The translations under genes were made by a program, and so were the position numbers. A stretch of 64,000 bases of DNA from Advenella mandrilli (GTDB taxonomy: Bacteria; Pseudomonadota; Gammaproteobacteria; Burkholderiales; Burkholderiaceae_B). The DNA lies in contig NZ_JAENGP010000012.1 in assembly GCF_016595155.1 (NCBI RefSeq), positions 1 to 64,000 on the forward strand, given 5' to 3'. The notes under the pieces were generated by a model. It made no database searches, was not told the origin of the DNA, and saw only the letters and a list, made by a program, of their open reading frames with translations. The number at the start of each line of letters is the position of its first letter. Positions within the stretch are counted from its first letter, which is position 1. Shown here piece after piece: positions 52,648 through 60,676 of the stretch.

Positions 52648-54018
52648 ATGGCACGCATTCAGATGTTGGCCCCCGAAAACCGGACACCCGAACAGGCAGC
52701 TGCCTGTGCAGAGGTGATTCAAGGGCGACGGGGCAAGATACCCACGCCCATGATTGGCTGGCTACGGAACCCGGAACTGGCCCGCCGCTTGCAAAAGGTG
52801 GGTGAGCTTTTACGTTTTGAGACAACGCTGGAACCCCGGTTGGTTGAACTGGCCATTATTGTGTGCGCGCGTCACTGGACCTCTCATGTGGAGTGGCAAG
52901 CCCATAAGGCTCTTGGGCTGGAAGCGGGTTTGGATGTTGACATTGTTGATGCGATTGCCAGGCGAAGCGAACCGCTGTTTAGCGATGAGCGGCAACGCGT
53001 TGTTTACCAGGTGGTGCTAAGTATGTTGCAAACAGGCAGCGTGCCTGATGCCCTTTACGCCCAGGCCATTCAATGCTTTGATGAACGGGGTGTGGCTGAA
53101 CTGGTGGGTATTGCGGGGTACTACACTCTGGTTTCGTTTACCTTGAACATGTTTGTACAGGCGCGTTCCATGTTGCCACAGCAGGTACATCCTTCTCTTC
53201 AACCGATTGGTGAAACCGAGTTCGCCAATGGTGTGGCAGCCATGAGCGCCAGCGGTTTTTTTGGTCAGACACGGGTGTGTGCCGGGATTGTTGGCCAGGC
53301 TGATTTATGTCTGGGTGATGCGGTCCGTCCTATTCTGGAACGGCATATTTCGGCGGCAGGTGGGTCTGATATTGGCAGCGGCAGGTTCAGGGGAATTCGC
53401 CAGCCCATTGCCTGGGACCCCAATTCATTGTTGGTTAATCCGGCGTATGCGGTGGCACCTGATGTGCTTGATTCAACCGCATTCCGGGCAGGGTTTGCGC
53501 ATCTTGAGCCGTTAGGTTTGAGTTTTGATGCCTGGCTGTTTTTTCATCAGATTCCCGGCCTGACAAGGCTGGCCCGCGCTTTTCCACAAACCCCGATGGT
53601 TGTTAATCATTGTGGTGGCATTGTCAGGATTGTAGCGTACGCGGAACGCGTGCAACAAGTGTATACGCAATGGCGCTTGGGCCTGGAAGAGCTGGCCGGC
53701 TGCCCTAATGTTTCAATTAAATTAAGTGGTCTTGGCATGCGGCTGGGTGGTTTCGGATTTGAAAACCGGCCACATCCACCCTCATCTGAAGAATTGGCAC
53801 AAGCCTGGCGTCCCTGGGTGGAAACCTGTATTGAACTGTTTGGCGCCAACCGTTGCATGTTTGGCAGCAACTTTCCGGTGGATAAAGGTTCTTATCAATA
53901 TACGGTAGGGCTGAATGCCATTAAGCGTATTGTTGAAAAAGCCAGCACCGATGAACAGGCCGATATCTTGTGGCGAACCGCCAGCCGGTTTTACCGGCTG
54001 GACGAGGCTTTGTTTTAG
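52648..54018 (+). CDS. chimeric carboxymuconolactone decarboxylase-like / truncated amidohydrolase protein
   Basis: Residues 1-175 resemble an AhpD/carboxymuconolactone decarboxylase domain (VELAIIVCARHWTSHVEWQA with the His/Glu proton relay, ELVGIAGYYTLVSFTLNMF). From about 178 (FVQARSML) the chain becomes an amidohydrolase-2 TIM barrel (PIGETEFANGVAAMSASGFF, VVNHCGGI, RCMFGSNFPVDKGSYQY near the end). The amidohydrolase part lacks its first strand with the H-x-H metal motif, so a deletion seems to have fused the end of one gene to the inside of the next. Hydrolase activity is doubtful. The CMD part may still be active. Confidence 0.8.
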   Translation: MARIQMLAPENRTPEQAAACAEVIQGRRGKIPTPMIGWLRNPELARRLQKVGELLRFETTLEPRLVELAIIVCARHWTSHVEWQAHKALGLEAGLDVDIVDAIARRSEPLFSDERQRVVYQVVLSMLQTGSVPDALYAQAIQCFDERGVAELVGIAGYYTLVSFTLNMFVQARSMLPQQVHPSLQPIGETEFANGVAAMSASGFFGQTRVCAGIVGQADLCLGDAVRPILERHISAAGGSDIGSGRFRGIRQPIAWDPNSLLVNPAYAVAPDVLDSTAFRAGFAHLEPLGLSFDAWLFFHQIPGLTRLARAFPQTPMVVNHCGGIVRIVAYAERVQQVYTQWRLGLEELAGCPNVSIKLSGLGMRLGGFGFENRPHPPSSEELAQAWRPWVETCIELFGANRCMFGSNFPVDKGSYQYTVGLNAIKRIVEKASTDEQADILWRTASRFYRLDEALF

Positions 54019-54039
54019 TGTGGGGGGTAGTTCATACCC

Positions 54040-55011
54040 TTAAGGCTGGTAACCAGAGTCCTTTATTACTTTGCCCCAGTATTCAATGTCACGGTTTAGC
54101 ATTTTCTCCATCTCATCGGCGGGAACAAATTTGGGTGATAGCATGGCTTTGGATCGGATTGATTCCTTGATATCGTTTCTTGCCAATACTTTTTGCAGTG
54201 CTGCTTCCATTTTATTTACTTCTGCTGTGGGTGTGTCGGCCGGTGCAAAAAATCCCTGCCATGCTTCTCCAACTTCAAGGTTGTAACCCTGTTCAATAAA
54301 AGTGGGCACATCTGGGGCCAGTTCCCAGCGTTGTTCGGCCATCACGCCAAGAATTTTGATTTTGTCTCTTGATTGATCCAGTATAGCGCCAGTTGGCAGA
54401 ATCGCTGCAGGTAGTTGCTCACCAAGCAAATCAACGATCATGGGGGATGTGCCTCGATAAGTCACGGGCTCAATTTTTGTGCCCAGTGTCTTTCCGGCAA
54501 CCCAGCCAACAAACTGAACCTGGCCACCTGGGGCAGGGGTGCCAAATTGTGCTTTTTGCGGGTTTTCTTGTAACCATGCGGCATAGTCCTTCAGGTTGGT
54601 CGCAGGAACTTGATTACTGACGACCAGTGCCAGCGGGTATGATACAACCTGAGCCACGGTACGCAGGTCTTTCATCAAGTCGTAGCGAAGCGTGGCAGGT
54701 GAATGCATGGCGGTTGGGAATATTGCCCAGCCATCAGGTCCTATCAGATAGGTTTTGCCATCTGGTTTTGCATTTTTTACATACTCTGCGGCAATTCGTC
54801 CACCGGCACCTGAGCGGTTCATCACAATGACGGTTTCCCCTAGCTCCTTGCTTAGCGGTTCAGAAAGAATCCTGGCGACGGTATCGGTTGTTCCGCCGGC
54901 GGCAAATCCAACCACTATCGTAATGGGATGCTTTTCTTGTGCAAGAGCTGGCAGGGCAAATGTTGCGCTGGCCAACACCATGGCTGACTGTAGATAAATA
55001 CTGGATTTCAT
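54040..55011 (-). CDS. Bug-family substrate-binding protein
   Basis: ATG 55011, preceded by AAGGAG, gives 323 residues with a Sec signal (MKSSIYLQSAMVLASATFAL, cleavage after LAQ). The motifs are ITIVVGFAAGGTTDTVARIL, YVKNAKPDGKTYLIG and EPVTYRGTSPMIVDLLGEQL. It is the third gene of a minus-strand operon after the acyl-CoA synthetase and crotonase genes, so its ligand is probably the acid that the synthetase activates. Confidence 0.92.
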   Translation of the reverse strand: MKSSIYLQSAMVLASATFALPALAQEKHPITIVVGFAAGGTTDTVARILSEPLSKELGETVIVMNRSGAGGRIAAEYVKNAKPDGKTYLIGPDGWAIFPTAMHSPATLRYDLMKDLRTVAQVVSYPLALVVSNQVPATNLKDYAAWLQENPQKAQFGTPAPGGQVQFVGWVAGKTLGTKIEPVTYRGTSPMIVDLLGEQLPAAILPTGAILDQSRDKIKILGVMAEQRWELAPDVPTFIEQGYNLEVGEAWQGFFAPADTPTAEVNKMEAALQKVLARNDIKESIRSKAMLSPKFVPADEMEKMLNRDIEYWGKVIKDSGYQP

Positions 55012-55046
55012 TTTGTCTCCTTTCACCCTTAAATAAGAGGTGTTAC

Positions 55047-55823
55047 TTAGTTTTTTTGGGTTTTACGTTGCTGGAAAAAATCTTTGATGCGTTTGTCGCT
55101 CTTGCCTGCATTTCTGGTCATGGAGGTCACCATGGTTTCGGCAAAAAGGCCATCGGCGCTCGACATTTCACTAATCCGTGAAATGCCATGAATAATCGCG
55201 TAATTGGAAGAGGGGGCATTTTGAGAGACGATTCCGGCAAGGGCTAACGCTTGATCCAGGCCTTGTCCGTTCTCAACCACATAGTGGGAAAGCCCAAGGT
55301 TGGCTGATTCCTCAACCGGAATTTTTCTTCCGGTCAGCATTAATTCCATGACGCGACCGGCGCCAATAATTCTTGGAATACGAACTGAACCGCCACCGCC
55401 AACAAAAATGCCGCGCTGGCCTTCCGGGAGTTGAAAATAGGTAGATGCTTCGCTAACCCGAATATGCGTGGCGGCGGCCAGTTCAAAGCCACCTCCAATA
55501 ACGCCTCCTTTAAGGACGCTAATGACGGGAACCTCGCTGTATTGGATCAGGTCAAAAACCCGGTGCCATTGTTTTGATCGGCGCATGCTCACGATTGGGT
55601 CAGTGGATCTTTTCTCCATTAACTCGAATAGGTCCAGGCCCGAAGAAAAATGCTCTCCATCTCCCTGGATAATAATGCACTGGCAACCTTCAGGGGGTTG
55701 GGAAAAAAATTCCTCAAGATCATTAATTAACTCATCATCTAGCGCATTTCTTTTTGATGCTCTGTTCAGCGTTAATACAATGTGGTTGTCGATTCTTTCC
55801 ACAAGGAGTTTTTTTTGATTCAT
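55047..55823 (-). CDS. enoyl-CoA hydratase/isomerase (crotonase) family protein
   Basis: The 258-residue protein has the crotonase fold with IVLTLNRASKRNALDDELIN, FSSGLDLFELMEKRS (oxyanion hole 1) and ISVLKGGVIGGGFELAAATH (oxyanion hole 2), then RIIGAGRVMELMLTGRKIPV. The C-terminal MTRNAGKSDKRIKDFFQQR is the usual end. It would hydrate, isomerise or cleave an unsaturated acyl-CoA made by the adjacent synthetase. Confidence 0.92.
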   Translation of the reverse strand: MNQKKLLVERIDNHIVLTLNRASKRNALDDELINDLEEFFSQPPEGCQCIIIQGDGEHFSSGLDLFELMEKRSTDPIVSMRRSKQWHRVFDLIQYSEVPVISVLKGGVIGGGFELAAATHIRVSEASTYFQLPEGQRGIFVGGGGSVRIPRIIGAGRVMELMLTGRKIPVEESANLGLSHYVVENGQGLDQALALAGIVSQNAPSSNYAIIHGISRISEMSSADGLFAETMVTSMTRNAGKSDKRIKDFFQQRKTQKN

Positions 55824-55846
55824 GGCAATCTCGTTTGCTATCGCAG

Positions 55847-57688
55847 TTAAATTAAAATGAGGTTCGGTGACTCATCACCTTCATAAAGCCTTTCGACTTC
55901 CTGTTTTCTGTTCTCTAGAACCTTTCTTTGATTGATGTACCCTTTGTCAGTCGTCTCTCCGTTGTCAATAGAGGGGGGCGTTTCCAGTATCCAGATGCGT
56001 TTGATTGACATGCTTGAGCCCGGGTGGTTTTTGTTATGCTCAATAAAACGGTTTTTCAAGGATTCACGCAGTTTTTCGTTCTGGATGCAGGCTTTTATAT
56101 CGTTAGGGTCCAGATTGAATTGCCGGCCGCACTCAGCAAGGTTCAGCCACACGAGGGCGCCTAAATAAGCCCGGTCAGCGCCCGTTATGACGATGTCATT
56201 TAATAGGGGGGAGCAGGCGTTCAAACAGTCCACTCGCAGGGCGCTTACCCTGACAAAGACCCCGGATTGAAGCTTAAACTCTTCAGCAACCCGGCCTGCA
56301 AAGGTGAATCCCTCGTGCGGGTTGGCAGGATCAACAAAAGTGGCAGCGTCCCCCATTTTGAAAAAACCTTCTTCATCAAAGCTTTCAGCTGTCAGTGCAG
56401 GTTGTTTCAGGTAGCCAGGGGTTACGGCAGCACTTCGTACTCGAATTTCATAGCGATTTTCATTGCTTACAGGAACAAGCTTCATTTCTACACCCGGATG
56501 CGGCAAGCCAATAAGCCCCGTTCTGTTTGTTGGCCAGTGCACATAGGTGACGGCGGCTGAGGTTTCGGTTGAGCCGTAAGCGGATACAAAAGGGATCTTA
56601 AAACCGGTGTGCCGGATTGCCTGTTTTTGTATCGCATCGTAGACAGTTTCGGGAAGCTTGGCGCCTGAATAGGTCATGCGCTTGAGGTTACGGAAGAAAC
56701 TTTTGCCAAGCGCTTCATCTTTCTGTAGCGCCTCGGCGAGCATGGTATAGGAAACGGGCATGCCACTGAATCTGACAGGGGAAATTTCCTTGAGGTTTTT
56801 AAGGGTTAGATGAAATTCGGTCGGTGTTGGCTTGCCATTATCAATATACAGGGTGCCTCCATCTTCCAGCACGCCATTGAAGACAGCCAGTCCGCCTGCC
56901 ACATGGCTCCAGGGTAGCCAGTCCAGTAATACCGTTTCCGGACGATCATTGCCCCATTCAATCATTTGTGAGGTCATGGCCATGGCCGTACACAGCATGG
57001 ATTGCGTCACAATAGCCGCTTTGGGAGTATCAGTTGAGCCGGAAGTGAACTGGTATTTGGTTACGGTATCACCGGTAATTTTATCCAGGGATGCAGCGAC
57101 ATCCTGGGTGACGGGTGTTTGAATGACTTCATGCCAAGGCTTAATTGATGGGTGCTTGATCGGGTTGTCAACGCAGATTACATGAGCCTCTTGTCCGATG
57201 GCCTGTAGCGCGTTTTCGAACATTTTGCCGTCTTGTACAAAAATAACGGCAGGCTCCAGCAGATCGTGCATGGCCTTTAGTTTTGAAAAATCATGACTTA
57301 ACAGGGAATAAGCAGTGGTGATCGCTGAATAAGGCATCCTGGCTTGCATGGCTGCTACTTTGAGGATGCCGTGCTCGATAGAGTTTCCGCTTAACACCAT
57401 CACGGTTTTACCTGGCTTATCCAGGTTGAGTAAGTGCTGGGTTACTGCATTGACCTGTTTTTGTCCTTCTGCATAGGATACGGATATCCATTGTTGTGAG
57501 TCGCCTCTTCTTTGTACTAACCATGGGTGGGTGGGGCGATGTTGTGCATTTCTGTGCAGAAGTGATGGAATATTCTTTTCGCGCGCTTTTAAGGCTATCT
57601 CTGATCGTACGATTAACGTGCCATCCGGACGCGTTTCGATTGAAACACGACGCGGCAAAAAGGGAATATTGAGGAACTCTTCCTTCAT
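55847..57688 (-). CDS. AMP-dependent acyl-CoA synthetase, feruloyl-CoA-synthase-like
   Basis: The 613-residue ANL enzyme has YQFTSGSTDTPKAAIVTQSM (P-loop), VSAYGSTETSAAVTY (A5 motif), and FFKMGDAATFVDPANPHEGF (A7 region). The start PRRVSIETRPDGTLIVRSEI resembles the N-terminus of feruloyl-CoA synthases. It activates an aromatic or other acid to its CoA thioester with ATP. With the crotonase it could begin a phenylpropanoid-type pathway, but the acid is not determined. Confidence 0.88.
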   Translation of the reverse strand: MKEEFLNIPFLPRRVSIETRPDGTLIVRSEIALKAREKNIPSLLHRNAQHRPTHPWLVQRRGDSQQWISVSYAEGQKQVNAVTQHLLNLDKPGKTVMVLSGNSIEHGILKVAAMQARMPYSAITTAYSLLSHDFSKLKAMHDLLEPAVIFVQDGKMFENALQAIGQEAHVICVDNPIKHPSIKPWHEVIQTPVTQDVAASLDKITGDTVTKYQFTSGSTDTPKAAIVTQSMLCTAMAMTSQMIEWGNDRPETVLLDWLPWSHVAGGLAVFNGVLEDGGTLYIDNGKPTPTEFHLTLKNLKEISPVRFSGMPVSYTMLAEALQKDEALGKSFFRNLKRMTYSGAKLPETVYDAIQKQAIRHTGFKIPFVSAYGSTETSAAVTYVHWPTNRTGLIGLPHPGVEMKLVPVSNENRYEIRVRSAAVTPGYLKQPALTAESFDEEGFFKMGDAATFVDPANPHEGFTFAGRVAEEFKLQSGVFVRVSALRVDCLNACSPLLNDIVITGADRAYLGALVWLNLAECGRQFNLDPNDIKACIQNEKLRESLKNRFIEHNKNHPGSSMSIKRIWILETPPSIDNGETTDKGYINQRKVLENRKQEVERLYEGDESPNLILI

Positions 57689-57729
57689 AAAAATCCTTGA
57701 TCCTTAACTTAAAGTAAGGTAATCTTATA

Positions 57730-57749
57730 TTAATAAATACACTTATTAA
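57730..57749. promoter_or_regulatory. inverted repeat 1 in the divergent synthetase/thiolase promoter
   Basis: TTAATAA-ATACAC-TTATTAA: two perfect 7-bp arms and a 6-base centre, 41 bases upstream of the synthetase start. Its geometry suits a MarR-type dimer, and a marR gene (62505) closes the plus-strand operon. Confidence 0.55.
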
Positions 57750-57772
57750 CCTAGGGAAAACCCCTTTTTTAT

Positions 57773-57794
57773 TGATATAAAATGAATTATATCA
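57773..57794. promoter_or_regulatory. inverted repeat 2 in the divergent synthetase/thiolase promoter
   Basis: TGATATAA-AATGAA-TTATATCA: two perfect 8-bp arms with the same 6-base centre, lying between repeat 1 and the thiolase start. Two dyads of equal geometry with centres about 44 bases apart suggest paired operators controlling both directions. Confidence 0.6.
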
Positions 57795-57849
57795 TTATTT
57801 AATAGGTAATTATAATGAGTATACTCTTAATATATAAGGTAACCATACA

Positions 57850-59019
57850 ATGAAAATAAAAGATAAAGCATATATAGCTGGTATTTGCGAGCACCCGATC
57901 AGAAGGGCGGGAGAACTGACCACGGCACAGCTTCATGCTGATGTTGCGTTGGGGGCACTGGAAGACGCCGGGCTAACGCTTGATGATGTTGATGCCTACT
58001 TTTGTGGTGCTGATGCGCCAGGCCTGGGTGGGTTAACCATGGCGGAATATCTGGGTTTGCGTAATCTTAAACACATGGATACCACCGAAACAGGCGGTTC
58101 GTCTTATCTTTTGCATGTACGTCATGCGGCACAGGCCATTGCCGTCGGTCATTGTAGTGTTGCGCTTATCACGATGGCTGATCGCCCGCTGGCGAAAAAA
58201 CAAGGGACTGCTTTATCGGGGGTGGATCGCAGCAGTATGCCCGATTTGCCCTTTACGGTGGGTGTGCCTGGCATGCCTGTTTACGGATACGCCATGGTGG
58301 CAAGGCGTCATATGTATGAGTTTGGCACAACGCCAGAGCAATTGGCTTGGGTGAAGGTGGCGGCATCGCATCATGCACAGTACAACCCACACGCATTGCG
58401 ACAAGAAGTGGTCACGGTTGAGGATGTGCTTCAGTCACCGATGGTGGCGGATCCTTTGCACCGGCTTGATTGTTGTGTGATGACAGATGGCGGAGGAGCT
58501 GTTGTTGTTGTCAGTCCAGAAGTTGCTGCCCGCTTGAATAAGCCCAAGGTCAAGATTATTGGCACCGGTGAAGCCACTAAGCACAGGGATGGCGGGTTTA
58601 TGGATATCAGCTACTCCGCAGGAAAATGGTCGGGAGAGCGGGCGTTTGCTGAGGCCGGTATTTCGGTTGATGATATTCATTATGCCTCGCTGTATGACAG
58701 CTTCACCATTACGGTCATTATGCAGCTGGAAGACCTTGGTTTCTGCAGGAAAGGAGAAGGGGGCAAATTCGTACAGGATGGCAATCTTATCAGCGGCCAG
58801 GGCCGGCTGGCTTTTAATACGGATGGTGGCGGGTTGTGCAGCAACCATCCGGGTAACAAGGGGGGGATGACGAAGTTGCTGGAGGCGGTTCGTCAGTGTC
58901 GCGGGCAGGCGCATCCCTTGCTGCAAGTAAAAAATCGTGAATTCGTCTTGGCCCACGCAACAGGCGCCATGATGTCAAGTTACCACAGCGCCGGAACAAT
59001 CATTCTGCAGGCAGAGTAA
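57850..59019 (+). CDS. thiolase-fold protein (SCP-x / acetyl-CoA acetyltransferase-like)
   Basis: The 389-residue protein has the thiolase N-terminal fold (AYIAGICEHPIRRAGELTTA) and the end motif VLAHATGAMMSSYHSAGTII. Like lipid-transfer/SCP-x-type thiolases it lacks a clear degradative C-x-S nucleophile: the usual site reads TETGGSSYLLHVRHAAQAI. Many such proteins work only with a DUF35 partner, and the next gene encodes one, starting ten bases on. It probably takes part in thiolytic or retro-aldol chain cleavage of a CoA ester. Confidence 0.85.
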   Translation: MKIKDKAYIAGICEHPIRRAGELTTAQLHADVALGALEDAGLTLDDVDAYFCGADAPGLGGLTMAEYLGLRNLKHMDTTETGGSSYLLHVRHAAQAIAVGHCSVALITMADRPLAKKQGTALSGVDRSSMPDLPFTVGVPGMPVYGYAMVARRHMYEFGTTPEQLAWVKVAASHHAQYNPHALRQEVVTVEDVLQSPMVADPLHRLDCCVMTDGGGAVVVVSPEVAARLNKPKVKIIGTGEATKHRDGGFMDISYSAGKWSGERAFAEAGISVDDIHYASLYDSFTITVIMQLEDLGFCRKGEGGKFVQDGNLISGQGRLAFNTDGGGLCSNHPGNKGGMTKLLEAVRQCRGQAHPLLQVKNREFVLAHATGAMMSSYHSAGTIILQAE

Positions 59020-59029
59020 AGGATATAAC

Positions 59030-60661
59030 GTGCAAACTTCATTAAATACATCTACATCTACCGGTATTTCAGCGCATTATTCGCAATTTCTCGATGCGGG
59101 TCAACTTGGCTTCAAATGGTGTGAGCAATGCCTGAAGCCCCATTTTTATCCTCGTGTCCATTGTCCTCATTGCGGCAATCGCGAGACGGTTTGGCGTGTT
59201 TCAAGTGGAAAGGGGCGTATTTATTCTTTTACGATTGCCGATCGAATTGCACCGGCCATCATTGAAATGGAGGAAGGTTTCAGGCTGACGTCAATCATTG
59301 TAGAGGCTGATGTTAATGCGCTGGCTATTGGAGATGAAGTGGTGGTGCATTGTTCCAAAGAGCCGTCAGGTGAAGCTATCCTGAGTTTTACGACACCGGC
59401 AGCAAATTGTGCCCGAGAGTACTCTCAAAAAGCATTGGCGCAAATTCAGGCGTCCATTCCTTCTGCTGATGATGGCGCATTTCCGTTGAACTGCGTGGCC
59501 ATTATTGGTAGTGGTCGTATGGGGCGGGGTATTGCGATGGCATTGATCAATGCGGGCATTTCCGTGATGCTTTATGATCAAACGCAAGAAGCGCTTGATG
59601 CGGCACACAAAGCTATTAATGACGAGCTGCAAAAATTGGTTGATAAAGCCAGAATTAGCCAGGATGAAGCGCAGAAGCGTTCAGCACGCATACGCGCTAC
59701 CCTTGATATTTCCGACATTAGCGCGGCCGATGCCGTGATTGAAGCGGTATGGGAACAGATGGAATTGAAAAAATCCATCTTTGCGCAAATAGATCAATAT
59801 GCCCCACCGCATGCGATATTGTGCAGCAATACTTCTACGCTGGATATTGACCAAATTGCATCGGTAACGCGTTGCCCCGAGCGTGTGCTTGGCCTGCACT
59901 TTTTTAACCCGGCGCATGTAATGCGTTTAATTGAAGTCATTAAAGGGCCGCGTACCAGTACGCACGCCATCAATCTGGCCAAAGTACTTTCAAACCGTCT
60001 TGGCAAGATCCCGGTGGTGGTGGGTATTTGCAAGGGGTTTGTGGGTAACCGTCTTATGATGGCGCGAGAGCGACAGGCTGGCCAATTGTTACTGGAAGGC
60101 GCATTGCCGCAGCAAATTGACAGGGTATTACGTGCTTTTGGTTTGCCCATGGGGACTTTCGAATTGCAGGATATGGCAGGGGGTATTGCCGTTAATTATA
60201 TGCGCAGGCAGGAAAGTGGCGAGAAGGATCTGATTATTGACCGGCTTTACGAAACGGGGCGAATAGGCAAGCAGGCAGGGAAAGGATACTACGATTATGT
60301 ACCGGGCAAGCGTGCACCCGTTCCCTCTCAAGAGGTAAAAAACATGCTTGAGGCCGCCTCGGCGCAGGCGCAGATTCCCCGACGTCGCATTGGCGATGAG
60401 GAAATTATTCAGCGTCTTGTTTTCCCGATGATTAATGAGGGCATCAAGTTGCAGGAGGAAGGTATTGTTGAGCGTGAGAGCGATATTGATATGGTATGGC
60501 AATACGGATATGGCTGGCCGTCATGGAAGGGGGGGCCGATGTATTTTGCCAGGCAGCAGGGTTACGCAAAAATTTACCATAAGCTTGTTGAGCTTGAGCA
60601 ACGTTATGGCGAGTCTTTCCAGCCTGCCCGTTTACTTAAAGAATTGGCTCTTAATCAATAA
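59030..60661 (+). CDS. fusion of a DUF35 Zn-ribbon/OB protein with 3-hydroxyacyl-CoA dehydrogenase
   Basis: Residues 1-130 are a DUF35-type acyl-CoA-associated domain: a rubredoxin-like knuckle (CEQCLKPHFYPRVHCPHCG, C-x2-C...C-x2-C) followed by an OB fold (GRIYSFTIADRIAP, AIGDEVVVHC). From about 153 a complete 3-hydroxyacyl-CoA dehydrogenase follows: VAIIGSGRMGRGIAMALINA, CSNTSTLDI, LGLHFFNPAHVMRLIEVI and a C-terminal helical domain (FVGNRLMMARERQAG, DMVWQYGYGWPSWKGGPM). DUF35 proteins partner thiolase-like enzymes, so the fusion would tether the dehydrogenase to the thiolase encoded just before it. I do not know this combination as a standard one. Confidence 0.85.
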   Translation: MQTSLNTSTSTGISAHYSQFLDAGQLGFKWCEQCLKPHFYPRVHCPHCGNRETVWRVSSGKGRIYSFTIADRIAPAIIEMEEGFRLTSIIVEADVNALAIGDEVVVHCSKEPSGEAILSFTTPAANCAREYSQKALAQIQASIPSADDGAFPLNCVAIIGSGRMGRGIAMALINAGISVMLYDQTQEALDAAHKAINDELQKLVDKARISQDEAQKRSARIRATLDISDISAADAVIEAVWEQMELKKSIFAQIDQYAPPHAILCSNTSTLDIDQIASVTRCPERVLGLHFFNPAHVMRLIEVIKGPRTSTHAINLAKVLSNRLGKIPVVVGICKGFVGNRLMMARERQAGQLLLEGALPQQIDRVLRAFGLPMGTFELQDMAGGIAVNYMRRQESGEKDLIIDRLYETGRIGKQAGKGYYDYVPGKRAPVPSQEVKNMLEAASAQAQIPRRRIGDEEIIQRLVFPMINEGIKLQEEGIVERESDIDMVWQYGYGWPSWKGGPMYFARQQGYAKIYHKLVELEQRYGESFQPARLLKELALNQ

Positions 60662-60676
60662 TACAAGGAATGCGCC

